A DNA stretch of 64,000 nt from Pyropia yezoensis. Lineage: Eukaryota > Rhodophyta > Bangiophyceae > Bangiales > Bangiaceae. The position numbers and the translations under genes were made by a program. Below the pieces are notes generated by a model. The model was not told where the DNA came from. It saw only the letters and a list, made by a program, of their open reading frames with translations, and made no database searches. Each line of letters begins with the position of its first letter. Positions within the stretch are counted from its first letter, which is position 1. Positions 32,316 through 43,753 of this stretch are shown here, in pieces. Location of the stretch: the NCBI GenBank assembly GCA_009829735.1, contig CM020619.1:1680590-1744589 (forward strand), given 5' to 3'.

Positions 32316-33311
32316 TCACGTTGAGGGAGGGCTGTTAGGGTCTATCTCATTCCGGGCACAGTACGCCCGGACCTTCTCAGCGGGAAGGTCCTCCACATAC
32401 TCCCACGTATCATCCTTGGCTTTGTAGCCAAACCAACGCACCCTCAACATGAGGCGGTCAGTGTCTTCATCCCATCCGTGGTCGATGAACTTATCGAACA
32501 CGTACTCCTGCGGGCCCTGTTTGGCCGCAGGCAGTGAGGGGAGGCGCCACGCTTCCAAAGCACGCGCCCAAGCTGGGTCGCCTGCAGGCGGCGGTGGAAC
32601 TTTGACCACGTCCTGTCCGTTCACTGTGCGGACCCCATCGTCACTTTCGATGGTGAAGCGCCGCCCATCAGTACGAAGGACCTGGTACGGTCCCTTCGTC
32701 TGGAATACCAGCTTACCCCCAGTTGGGGTGTGCGAGTGTACCAGCACCCAGTCACCCTGCTCGGGGACATGTTTAGCATTGCGCACCTTTTTGTCAAAGG
32801 TACGCTTGTAGCGCTTTTGTGCTTTGTCCATCTCAGCCCTGACTTTAGGGATGAGGTTTTCAAGCCTAGCGGCGAACTCCGCCTTACTCTCAGTAGGAGT
32901 AGGCGTACTGCCACCATCCTCCCTAGTTGGGAGCGGCCGCCGCACGGCAATAGACCGCACGCGACGGGGGGTCACAAAAGCGAGGGGTACTTCCCCGGTA
33001 GATGAGTGAACCTGCGAATTGTAGGCAGTGGTAAGAATAGAAATGTATTGGTCCCACGTTTTCACATGCTCACTCACATAGTGGCGCAGCTGCCTAACAA
33101 TAGTTTTGTTGAAGCGCTCCTTGACGAGGGCCCTTGAACGGGGCCCTCCCCTATACGGTTGTTGGCGTATAGGGGGTACACCGGGTTTCAACTCGATCCG
33201 GTGTTGGGTGGCTCTCATGAGTCCCAATTGACCATCCCACAACTTGTGATATTGGTCCAAGAGGCGTTCAACTTGAACCCTCAACCTGGGTGGAACACCC
33301 TCCATGTTCAC
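32316..33311 (-). pseudogene. Element B pol remnant (integrase end and chromodomain)
   Basis: Holds the last part of the integrase with the ERFNKTIVRQLRHYV region, the following linker and the chromodomain (YVFDKFIDHGWDEDTDR). A short stretch normally found ahead of RT precedes it. The catalytic RT, RNase H and most of the integrase core are absent, so this copy could not move by its own enzymes. Confidence 0.85.
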
Positions 33312-34001
33312 ATGGGGACGAGGAGAGGCGGCCGACTTGGCTTGGTGCTTCTCCTTTCCGGACCTTGGGTCGCTACTCGCGCCCGCGTTGAGGGTGGCCG
33401 CTACTACCGGTCCCTCATGTTGGTGGATATAGCCGAACTTGGCTCCCGATCAAAGATACTTTCTTTGAGGGTGGCGGGGGTAGCAACTTGCTACGACCCC
33501 TGTCACAGGCTCGAGCCCATCACCGACGAGTGAAGGTCCGCCGTCGTCCACCCGCCTAGTTGGCGACGGCTCTATGCCGAAGTTGAATCCAACCCGAGTG
33601 GATCTCGCGGGGACAGTCCTCTCACCTTGGGACGTTCCCTTTGAGTGTACCACCTGGTGGCCGAAGTGCGAACCACCGGTCCGAGAAAGACCCTCAGGGT
33701 GAACACCCGACTGGGTCGGGGTGGCATACCGCCCGCACCGATACCCACGGCCCTGCCGGCTGGAGTGCCTCTAGCACCTCCGCGACCCCAGGTACACCCT
33801 GTGTCTGGCCAGTATTCAAAGGCGCCGGGGTAAAGTCGTCACCGGAGAGTTTCCCGAACGTCGGGAAGTCCGATCCAGCCGTGTTGGCTAACGACCCACA
33901 CGACACAGTCCAAGACCACCGTTCCTCTGAGACAGAGGGCCCCCTACACCCGGGTGCACCCGGAGGTAAAGTTTACCTCTGTCCCCTGCTGCTCCACCAA
34001 A
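33312..34001 (-). other. Element B leader and gag remnants
   Basis: Next to the 5' LTR is the family leader with the primer-binding sequence and the GAGGTAAACTTTACCTC palindrome. Diverged remnants of the gag N-terminus follow. No long gag frame remains. Confidence 0.7.
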
Positions 34002-34471
34002 TGTGGCAAAAACCACTAGCACACACGGCACCCAAGTTGGGGCGGTGTGCTAGGGCTGCCTCCCGTGTCGGGGGAACCGGAAGATGTGCAAGTCGCACAC
34101 ACTCTGTCCCTGTTGTGGGGCAAACCCCCCACGGACAAACAAGAGGATGGTGTGTGGTCCAACAGTTTCTTGGTCGGGACGGGGACGCAGGGCCAAGCCC
34201 CGCTGTCCCTCCCCTTATCCCCCCAGGGTCCCCTCAGAATCTCGCCACTCAGAATCTCCCACCCCAGCACCTGCCCACCGGGCCACACGAAAATTCAAGA
34301 CTATAAATGCAGAAAACCCTCAAATCCAAGTTGGATTTACTACTAAGCTAACTATCCCAAACTTAGGGAATATGGACCCAAATGCAGGGGGAGGAACGGA
34401 TCAGGCTAGTGGCCTGCCGCCCCTTGCATGGCACGTGTTGCCCCCCCTACCTGGGGGTCAATACTGCCACA
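34002..34471 (-). repeat. 5' LTR of element B
   Basis: 470 bp, partner of 29453-29922. This copy has TATAAATG near 34302 on the plus strand, where several sister LTRs have GATAAATG. Confidence 0.92.
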
Positions 34472-34967
34472 CCTATGTCACGGGCGAACTCGATCCTGTT
34501 ATCGACTCTGCCCTGCGTGAAGGACACGAACGCCGAGTTTCATACTATGATTGGACCCTGGTTGCCTGAACTCGACGAGCTATTGGAGAATGGCATCCAG
34601 GTGCCTGGCGCGCGCCGGGCTGTCCGTATGTTTCCAAACGGGGACTTGGCATTTTTATCGGCATTTACGGGCCATCAAGGCGCGTCGGCGCGGCAGCCAT
34701 GCGTGTGGTGCACCGCCGTTTCAAGGCCAAGCGTGGCCAATGAGGAGCTGATGGGCACCCACGGCCATCTCCAAGACGCTGCAACGCCCCCGGCTCGCTT
34801 GAGATCGAGGGAGCATTTGCAACGGATGATTGGGGCCTACGCAGACGATGCCAACGACTGCCTGCCGCTCCCCCTCCGGCCAGCAGAGCACCTGTCGGTC
34901 GAGCGGAGGCCACTGTTCGCAGTCTACCCATGCCACATCGTGGTCGCTCCTCTGCACTTGACTTTGG
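34472..34967 (+). pseudogene. T1 transposase-like gene, middle part (between element B and the solo LTR)
   Basis: The frame continues from the part before element B once the 5-bp duplication is allowed for. It contains VRMFPNGDLAFLSAFTGHQG, then ARQPCVWCTA. A GD-x-x-F-L, G-x-x-G, P-C-x-W-C block of this kind is typical of the invertebrate transposase-like family mentioned for the 5' part. It ends at the solo LTR, in a block reading HIVVAPLHLTLG with the downstream piece. Confidence 0.6.
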
Positions 34968-35688
34968 TGTACGGACCCTATGGGCCCTCCACGTGGGGGG
35001 ACCTCGTAGAGATCGCGTGGTACCCCTGCGTCCACCTTCCTAGTGAGGAGGACGGGGCCGACTTGGCCCCTCGGGATTTTACTGGCTTCCGATTGGTCCC
35101 CTCCTATGGTGGCTTCCGATTGGTCCCCTCCTATGGAGGCGGGACCGGGTCGCCATTGATTCTGGGGCCCATTTTGGGACTCCCAGTGTATGGGATTTTC
35201 CCCTGACCGGAATTGGCCTTTGGCCAATAATCCGGGATGGGATGCATTTGGGGTTTGGATTGTGATTGTGTATTTTGCGTGATTGTGAGATTGGGGAGAT
35301 CTTGAGTGTTGGCACTGATGTCCGGCGCGGCTCTTCTCCCCCGTATCCTGGAGATTCCTGCCCCGCTGGCAGGGATGATCCATGGGGGAGGGGGCCCACC
35401 GGACATGTTGGAGGGTTTTGATTGACTCGCACGTGGCCCGGGTTGGAGGGTTGCTGGGTGCGGGTGAGAGAGGGTAAGAGTGTGCGTGGGGGTGCGCGTT
35501 GCTTCCCCCTTCGAAAAAAAAACGGAGACTTGCGTGTGCTTGAACACTGTCGTCCTGGTCGCGGATCCCCGCGTGAACCAGCCAGGCGGTCGGCGGTTCT
35601 GTATCTCTCCGGTCTCCCCGCGTTCTTGGTGGGTCGTTTCTCTGTGTGTTCTGGGTGCTAGGCGCTTAAGGTACGTAAAACCACTACA
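34968..35688 (+). repeat. Solo LTR of the F family
   Basis: 721 bp, starting TGTACGG and ending CACTACA, with the duplication TTTGG on both sides (34963-34967 and 35689-35693). It matches the 5' LTR of element F (55165-55854) along its length with scattered differences. A 27-bp unit containing GATTGGTCCCC is doubled at 35083-35136 but single in F. Solo LTRs arise by recombination between the two LTRs of a full element. Confidence 0.92.
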
Positions 35689-35693
35689 TTTGG

Positions 35694-36664
35694 GTGTCAC
35701 GCAGGTGTTCCTCCGGCTCGGCATCGAGGCCGTCCACCTGGCGGCCGGGCCGGAGGCCGCTCTCGATGCCGCCTTTGCTGTGGGCACTACCTTGCTGGAT
35801 GCCGTGCGTGTCCACCCGGTGGCCTATCACGGCGGCGGATTTGCGGGCCGCGAATGCCACCGCATACGCGAGCGGTCCCAACTAGTGTGCGCGGCGTTGG
35901 CACCCTTCCTTCCGGCCAACCACAGTTGCGCTTTGAGTGCGGCGTGGGAGGAGTGGGCCCCGCTCTCGCGGACGCTCAATCGCGCGTAGGACATCCCCGT
36001 TGCGGAGGTGGCGGCGTTTAGCGAGGGGGCCCGGCGGTTCGCGCCGGCGCTCCAGGCGGCCTTCCCATGGCTCAGCATCACCCCCAAGCTTCATGCCCTA
36101 ACCCACCACGCTCCGGCCTTCTTGCAACGCTTTGGGTCGCTGGGCTCGTATGGAGAGCAGGCTTTGGAAGCCTGGCATGGTTGGTTCAACAACGCGCAAG
36201 ACCGCTGCACGGCCGACTCCTTTTTGGGAACATGCAGACGATTTATGCTCCAGGCGGCGCTGGAATGCCAGCCGACAGCTGATGAGGCCTTGGACAAAGG
36301 GCAGCATCGGCGGTCATCCGCGGGGTCGCATGTCGCGACGCGCCCTGGAGACAAGCGGCTGCGCGTCAACAAGGTGGGCGAGCGGCAGACGATTGCGGGG
36401 CGTGAAAAAGAGCTGGACGAGATGCTGACCTGGGCCCATGGGCGAGTGGCCCAGTCGGCTGTCGCCGTGCGAGCGCACCAAGCCAGACTGGCTGGCAGCC
36501 ACACTCCCCGGCCTCCGCCAGCGGCATTCGATGTGGAAATCGTGCTTGGGCCTGACGGCTCTGGCCTGGCCGCCCTGGGTGTTCTCGAGGGAGGGTCTGG
36601 CGTGAGCGACGATGATCTGGATGAGGAGGATTTTGACCCAGTGGCTGCCTTTCTACTGGATTAG
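35694..36664 (+). pseudogene. T1 transposase-like gene, 3' part
   Basis: In frame with the piece before the solo LTR. It is open except for an in-frame TAG at 35987-35989 and ends with TAG at 36662-36664. It contains PKLHALTHHAPAFLQRFGS, then YGEQALEAWHGWFNN. This His/Glu-rich block is the C-terminal hallmark of the transposase-like family and is a candidate for the last catalytic acidic residue. A basic region follows, then an acidic end (DDDLDEEDFDPVAAFLLD). With one stop and one frame change overall, this copy is recently dead. Confidence 0.6.
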
Positions 36665-37082
36665 ACGGGGGGGCGGGCGGTACCGTTTGGGGGGGACTCG
36701 ACGGAGAGGGCGTGAGCGAGCGGGGGGCGTAGTCTGTCATGGAGTTCTCAGGGGGGGCCAGTCTATGTGTGTTGCGTGTCGATTTGGAAGGCACACGGAG
36801 CGGGGGGGTGACAGAGCACGCCATCGCGGGCGTGGCGATGGCGATGGCGAGGCAGGGTCCTGCCGGATGACCACCGCGGCCCCTGAGTGGAGATGACGTC
36901 ACTAGTTCCAGGCCTGCTTCCAATCCTTGTGTGGCCAGCAACGCCAGATGCTGACGACACGTGGCTGCACCAGAATCCATTGTCAAGAACGTCGAGGGAA
37001 GGCCCACTAGAGCTGACACCCGCCCGATAGGCCAATGGGAAGTCGACAATGCGATGAAAACGCAGATGTCCGCTCTGAGTGC
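36665..37082. other. T1 3' flank, no gene seen
   Basis: Between the T1 stop codon and the right inverted repeat. It contains a GGCGATGGCGATGGCG-like tandem and nothing else I recognise; it is probably the 3' untranslated part of T1. Confidence 0.5.
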
Positions 37083-37098
37083 CTCTTAACTGGGCGTG
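37083..37098 (-). repeat. Right terminal inverted repeat of T1
   Basis: Ends AACTGGGCGTG, the inverse of the left end, followed by the duplicated TGTG that is also the start of element C's LTR. Confidence 0.75.
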
Positions 37099-37567
37099 TG
37101 TGGCAGTATTAACCCCCAGGTAGGGGGGCAACACGTGCCATGCAAGGCGCGGCAGGCCACTAGCCTGATCCGTTCCTCCCCCTGCATTTGGGTCCATATT
37201 CCCGAAGTTTGGGATAGTTAGCTTAGTAGTAAATCCAACTTGGATTTGAGGGTTTTCTGCATTTATAGTCTTGAATTTTCGTGTGGCCCGGTGGGCAGGT
37301 GCTGGGGTGGGAGATTCTGAGTAGCGAGATTCTGAGGGGACCCTGGGGGGATAAGGGGAGGGACAGCGGGGCTTGGCCCTGCGTCCCCGTCCCGACCAAG
37401 AAACTGTTGGACCACACACCATCTTCTTGTTTGTCAGTGGGGGGATTGCCCCACAACAGGGATAGAGTGTGTGCGACTTGCACTTCTTCCGGTTCCCCCG
37501 ACACGGGAGGCAGCCCTTGTACACCGCCCCAACTTGGGTGCCGCGTGTGCGAGAGGTTTTTGCCACA
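37099..37567 (+). repeat. 5' LTR of element C
   Basis: 469 bp, TGTGGCAG...TTGCCACA. It is followed by TTTGGTGGAGCAGCAGGGG (primer-binding site). T1 lies immediately on its left. Confidence 0.9.
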
Positions 37568-37686
37568 TTTGGTGGAGCAGCAGGGGACAGAGGTAAACTT
37601 TACCTCCGGGTGCACCCGGGTGTAGGGGGCCCTCTGTCTCAGATGAACGGTGGACTTGGACCGTGTCATACAGATCGTTAGCCAAC

Positions 37687-39659
37687 ATGGCTAGCTCGGA
37701 CCCCCCGTCGTCCGGGGAGTACACGGGTGACGCACGTACTTCAGTGCCTTTGAATACTGGTGAGACACAGGAGGGTTTACCTGGGATCGCAGAGGGACTA
37801 GAGGTCCCTCAAGTCAGCAGGACTGGAAGTACGGGCAGGCAACAGGCCACCCGGACTCAGTCGGGAGTTCACTCGGGTGACACTTCTGATGTGGGTGGGC
37901 CGAAGTCTGGCCACCGTGTGGTAAACTCAACGGGAACGTCCCAAGGGGTGAGGACTGTCCCCGCGGGTTCCACTCGGGTTGGAGCCAACTTTGGCTTGGA
38001 GCCGTCGCCAACTAGGCTTTCGTAGGACGGCGGACCTCCGTTGGTCGGCGATGGGCTCGCGCCCATGCCCCCGGTTGAGACCCCTGAGGAACGCCCTCGG
38101 TTGAGACCCGTGAGGACTGTGGTTACCCCTCAGGTGGACTCCCGGAGGCGGATCGAGACTCAACTGGAGTCGACAATCCACTCCTCGCGGAAACTGTCCG
38201 TCGGGAGGCGACCAATGTGTTACGGCAGACTTTGCCGGACCTGGTGGTCACGATGACGAATTCTATTCTGAATCAGATTGTAGCGAGTTTGCCAGATGGC
38301 CTTGATGTCCAGACCGGATTGGGACTTTCGAGCCCGCAGGGACAGGGAGAATCTCTTCTGACGCCTATTCCGGGTCGCCCCGAACAGGGGGCGACCCCTG
38401 TGACTCCCAACGAGGGAGCCACACCATACTCGGTGGGGCGTACGCCCTTCACGGGGGTGTTTCCCTCGGACACGCCGGCGGCTTCACCAAGCTCGCCGCA
38501 CCAGACTACAGGCACTGAGGGTCAACTTACCCCAGTGCCACAGCGGCTGTTCCCTCAACGTGAGGTGCCGCCCAAGATCCAGGTAGCCAACCCGGTCTAC
38601 CAGAGGATCTTTGACTGTGAGACCTACGCCCTCCACAACAAGTCGGTGGCGTATGGTCCTGACCAGGCCCGAGCCATGGGCCGTGCCAAGAAGAATGCAC
38701 TTCATTCTTTTGGGCACAAAGCGGAGTGGGACAGAACTCCCCCCCTCCGTGTCTTTGAGTTTCTACGTCGTTTCACAAAAGCCAGTGATGACAATGCCAT
38801 AAGTGAAGGCATGGCTTTTTACATGCTACAGGAGTTTACGAAGGGCGACCTGCGGACAGAACTTATGTCCGTCATGCCCAGTTCCACAAGTGGAGGTGCT
38901 GGTGAGGTGACGTCCTATTTGGAGCTCGTCAACTGGTTGTTGAGAGCCATGGTGGATCAAGCCGCGTTGGCTTCTCAAGTCGAGGACTTTACGCAAGCCC
39001 ATCAGGAAGAGGCCGAGGACGAGTTGTCCTTTGCGGAGCGAGTCCGTAAGCTCAACAATCTTTGTGGGTTTCTTCATCCACAAGCTGTGGTGAAGAGTCG
39101 GTTTGTGGAGGGACTCCATTGGTCAGTCCGCATGGAGACCCGGGAGCATAACACTGCCCGGGCGACCCTGGCCGAGTTGGCTAGGTTCGCCTACCGCAGA
39201 GGTGAGGCCTACCGCAAGTTGCGGGAGGAACAACGCCAGGAGCGTCAGGCCGAGTTGGCCAAGGAACGCGAGGAGGCGCGCCAGGCCAGAGAGTTGAGAG
39301 AGGCACGCCGAATCCGCAAGGAGAGGGTGGTAGCTGCCGTGGGAACTTCCCAGGGTACCTCTTTGTCTTCCCGAGTCGGGAAGACCCCTCCGGGCACTGA
39401 CAATCGGTGTTGGAACTGCAACTCCGATGGACACTGGGCATAAGATTGCCCCAAGTTGAGTAAACGCATCCAAGAACTTGTTAAGAATGCGAGCCAGAGG
39501 TCGGCTGTGAACGAAGTACGTTCACGCCGCGAGGGCGGGTCTCGACCGGTAGTGGCGGTCGCCACACCCTCGGCGGAGGGGGCGGACTCGTCGTCCTCAG
39601 ACTCGTCGTCTTCCCCTTCGTCCTCAGATTCGGACGCCAAGTCGGCGGGAAACGAATGA
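37687..39659 (+). pseudogene. Element C gag
   Basis: Same layout as the gag of A and D: MASSDPPSSGEYTGD start, Pro/Thr-rich N-terminal half, capsid-like region with VFEFLRRFTKASDDNAISEG, Arg/Glu-rich helix, zinc knuckle, Ser/Asp-rich tail. A 12-codon upstream ORF (MNGGLGPCHTDR) ends just ahead of the gag ATG, as in D. This copy has a few breaks. Confidence 0.85.
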
Positions 39660-42600
39660 CCGTTGGAGCTGGTCGTCCGAAGCTCACAACGGCAGCCTCG
39701 GCCAAGTGGGCCAAGAGGACGAATCAACCGTGCCGGATACTGCGGCGAACTAAGGGAGTCCGCCCACCTCGGGTAGGACTCCCCAAGAACGTCAACCCAC
39801 GTCGGGTCATCGCGGTGCTGACGGGTGAGAACTTCCAGGTGGCTGGACGGGTGCAACTAGCCCCCGGCAGTGCCTGATGTGCCCATATCGTACCAGATAC
39901 CGGGTCAGGAGCCTCCTTGATACGCAAGTCGCTATTACCAAAGGAGATGAGGCTCAAACGGTGGAAGTCTAAAGCTGACCATCTGATCGACATCAATGGT
40001 GGGGTACTTCCCATCGTTGGTGCCGTGACCCTACCGACTGGGTTGGGAACCCATGAGGTCGACGTGACCTATGGAGTAGTCGAGAATATATCGGTACCCC
40101 TGCTTCTGGGTACCCCTTATGTTGTAACTCAAGTGCCTTTGATTTGTGGGCCTGAGTATTGGGTCAAGTTGATGAATGGGGAGACTATCCCCATTCTTGG
40201 TAAGGGAAAGTCTGTGGCTCCTGTGAAAGTCTCACAGTCGAAGCCTGTTGGCTCTGTGAGAGAAGGGTTTACTGCTACCCTGCGTCTAGCCCGTAAAGTC
40301 ACGTTGCCCCCCAACTCGGTGGCGCACGTTGACGTTGTAACTGATTATACGGGGAACGGGTTGATGCACCCTTACCCCCGTCTTGCTCGCAGACACCATG
40401 TGCATGTTGCCCTTGGCACGATGGACTCCAAAGCCGGAGTCCCGTGGAGGATCCAGGTTATGAACCTGAGCTCGTCGCCCAAGTACTTCAAGTCGGGAGC
40501 CAAGTTCGGCTATATCCACCAATATGAGGGACCGGTCGTAGCGGTCACCCTCAATGCGGGCGCGAGTAGCGACCCGAAGTCCGGGAAGGAGAAGCATCAA
40601 GCCAAGTCGGCTGCCTCTCCTCGGCCCCATGTGAACAAGGAGGGTGTTCCATCCAGGTTGAGGGTTCAAGTTGAACGCCTCTTGGACCAATATCACAAGT
40701 TGTGGGATGGTCAATTGGGACTCATGAGAGCCACCCAACACCGGATCGAGTTGAAGCCCGGTGCACCCCCTATACGCCAACAACCGTATAGGGGAGGACC
40801 CCGTTCAAGGGCCCTCGTTAAGGAGCAAGTCGCTCGCATGGAGGCCCTCGATGTGATCGAGGCCAGCAACGCCGAGTGGGCGAGTCCGGTGGTTATTGTC
40901 GCCAAAGTTGATGGGACTCCCCGGTTCTGTATCGACTACCGTAAGCTCAACGAGAGCACGGTGAAGGACAGTTATCTCTACCTAGGATGGACGACTGCCT
41001 GGACTCTCTGGGGGAGGCAAACGTGTTCTCTACCCTGGACTGTAACGCGGGGTACTGCCAAATTCCCATTGCCCCGGAGGACAGGCATAAAACTAACTAC
41101 CTTTACCTGTCATTGCGGTACCTACCAGTGCAAGCGCCTACCGTTTGGAGTGTGCAACGCGCCGGCAACTTTCCAGCGCGCTTTGGACATGATTCTGGCC
41201 GGAGTACAGTGGCAGATCTGTCTCGTGTACCTAGACGATATCATTGTGTTCTCTTGAAGTCCGGAGGAACACATTGGCCATCTTGGCCAGGTGTTCAAGC
41301 TACTTGCTGACGTCGGTGTGTCACTGAAGGCGAGTAAGTGCCACCTCTTCACTCAAGAGGTGGAATACTTGGGACATGTTGTCCGTCCGGGGCGCCTCAG
41401 TGTCAACGAGAAGAACTTGAGGGCCATTCGTAAAGCCCAGTACCCCCGGACCAAGACCCAGATGAGGAGCTTCCTCGGGATGTGTAACGTGTACCGACGA
41501 TTCACCAAGGGCTTCGCCAAGGTGGCGAGGCAGTTGAATGAGCTAGTTAGCTCAACGCTACCGAAGAACCTGCCTCCCCCAAGTCGGGTGGAGCAGGAAT
41601 CCTTTGAGACTTTTCGGGACCTTTTGCTGAAGCCCCCTTTCTTGGCTATTCCCAATTTGGGAGGCCACTACATCTTGGATGTGGACGCTAGCTACGACCA
41701 ACTTGGTTGTGTGTTGCTTGAGCAGCAGCCGGACAAGGAGTACTTGCCGGTGGGATACTTCAGCAAGGGGCTGAACTCGGCTGAGAAGAACTACGGAGTC
41801 ACCGAGTTGGAAGGACTCGCAGTGGTGTGGGCGGTGACGTCACTTCGTCACTACCTAGAGGGTGAGAAGTTCCTCATCCGCTGTGACCACCGCGCGTTGC
41901 AGTTTATCTTCAAGACGGACTGTACGAACACTCGTCTCAACCGGTGGAGGGTGCGACTGGCACCCTTCAACTTTGATATTGAGTACCGACCTGGCAGGCA
42001 ACATGCCCTTGCCGACGGCCTTTCTCGGGTACCTACCGAGGGGCTGGACACTAACTCAGTCGATGAGGACATCCCCATCGTGGGGGTAGTCACGCGCTCG
42101 GGTCAGGCGTTGAACCCCGAGGCGCCAGGGAACAAGAAGTACTTGCCCCTGTCCCTGGACGAGGTGGTGAAGGCCCAGGCCGAGGATCCCTTCTGCAAGT
42201 CGCAGAGGGATACACTGGATACAGTGGCGGAGACGCGGCTCTTTATCGGAGACGATGGCCTCCTCATGAGGAGGGGGGTATTCCAGGGGACCGAACAACT
42301 TGTCGTCCCCGCATCCCTCAAGGACAGTATTCTTGAGAGGGAGCATAACGCTCCCCCAGGTGGACACCTGGGCTCTAGTAAACTGTACCAGACCCTGAGG
42401 ACCAGGTACTACTGGCCGTCCATGGTGGTGGACATCTACAGTTGGGTGGCTGCCTGCACAAGTTGTGCGCAGAACCGTCTGATGGAACGGCGGCCTCTTT
42501 CGGCTATGCTACTGTTCCCGGCCAAGGAGCCCTTTGCTGCGTTGGCGATGGACATCCTCGTGCCACTGCCCGTGACCGAGGAGGGCAACCAGTACCTCCT

Positions 42601-43642
42601 GGTCATCTGTGACCGCTTCACGAAACTTACGCGAGCGATCCCACTGGCAGAGATCACGGCCATGTCGGTCGTGTCAGCCTTCCTAGATCACTGGGTTGCC
42701 GCGTATGGCATTCCGGACAGCACACTATCGGACAATGGACCGCAATTTGCGTCTGTACTGTTTCAGGGAGTGCTGGATATGTTGGGGGTGCAGGCAAACT
42801 ATGCCACCCCCTATCACCCACAAACTAATGGGCAGGTGGAGCGCTTCAACAAAACTATTGTTCGGCAGCTGCGCCACTATGTGAGTGAGCACGTGAAAAC
42901 GTGGGACCAATACATTTCTATTCTTACCACTGCCTACAATTCGCAGGTTCACTCATCTACCGGGGAAGTACCCCTCGCTTTTGTGACCCCCCGTCGCGTG
43001 CGGTCTATTGCCGTGCGGCGGCCGCTCCCAACTAGGGAGGATGGTGGCAGTACGCCTACTCCTACTGAGAGTAAGGCGGAGTTCGCTGCTAGGCTTGAAA
43101 ACCTCATCCCTAAAGACAGGGCTGAGATGGACAAAGCACAAAAGCGCTATAAGCGCACCTTTGACAAAAAGGTGCGCCATGCTAAGCACGTCCCCGAGCA
43201 GTGTGACTGGGTATTGGTACACTCACACACCCCAACAGGGGGTAAGTTGGTACTCCAGACGAAGGGGCCGTACCAGGTCCTTCGTACTGATGGGCGGCGC
43301 TTCACCATCGAAAGTGACGATGGGGTCCGCACAGTAAACGGACAGGACGTGGTCAAAGTTGCACCACCGCCTGCAGGCGACCCAGCTTGGGCGCGGGCGT
43401 TGGAAGCGTGGCGCCTGCCCTCGCTGCCTGCGGCCAAACATGGCCCGCAGGAGTACGTGTTCGATAAGTTCATCGACCACGGCTGGGATAAGGACACTAA
43501 CCGCCTCATGTTGAGGGTGCGTTTGTTCGGCTATGAAGCCAAGGATGATACGTGGGAATATGTGGAGGACCTTCCTGCTGAGAAGGTCCAAGCATACTGT
43601 GCCCGGAATGAGATAGACCCTAACAGCCTCTCCTCAACATGA
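39656..43642 (+). pseudogene. Element C pol
   Basis: Domains in order: protease region (about 39.9 kb), reverse transcriptase (about 40.75-41.25 kb, with LVYLDDIIVFS), RNase H (about 41.65-42.0 kb), integrase zinc finger (REHNAPPGGHLG...CTSCAQN, about 42.34-42.47 kb), DDE core (about 42.54-42.86 kb) and chromodomain (about 43.44-43.6 kb). The pol ATG overlaps the gag stop as ATGA. The first half is broken a few times; the second half reads open. Confidence 0.88.
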
Positions 43643-43753
43643 GGGAAGGCCGGGTAACGGTGACAAGAGAGTGCTCCAAGTCGAAGTGGTACGCAGAGTG
43701 GCTTTAAACTACAGTCCTAACCCTCACACTCTCCCAACAAAGGCAGCGGCCAA

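Larger units (their letters stand above)
29453..34471 (-). mobile_element. Element B: short A-family LTR retrotransposon
   Basis: 5,019 bp in minus orientation, flanked by the duplication CCTAT (29448-29452 and 34472-34476). The LTRs are 470 bp each (29453-29922 and 34002-34471), with about four differences (0.9%), making it the youngest of the dated copies. It keeps the antisense ORF and the integrase/chromodomain end of pol but lacks most of gag, RT and RNase H. It is therefore a broken, probably non-autonomous copy. It is inserted in T1's transposase gene. Confidence 0.92.
27303..37098 (+). mobile_element. T1: DNA transposon with terminal inverted repeats
   Basis: The ends are CACGCCCAGTTGAGGG at 27303 and its near-exact inverted copy ending AACTGGGCGTG at 37098. 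About 14 of the first 16 positions match. The flanking duplication is TGTG (27299-27302 and 37099-37102). Without its two guests (element B and the solo LTR, each with its duplicated site) it is about 4.0 kb and carries one long gene on the plus strand. Ends beginning CAC with a 4-bp duplication recall the Chapaev branch of the CMC group. The protein is not an obvious match, so the superfamily is left open. Confidence 0.75.

Noticed and set aside
27564-36664. T1's gene as a second KDZ transposase
   Set aside because: It lacks the CPH / YDxACK / KGHxC core seen at 26337-27298 and has a different C-terminal His/Glu block. I leave its superfamily open.
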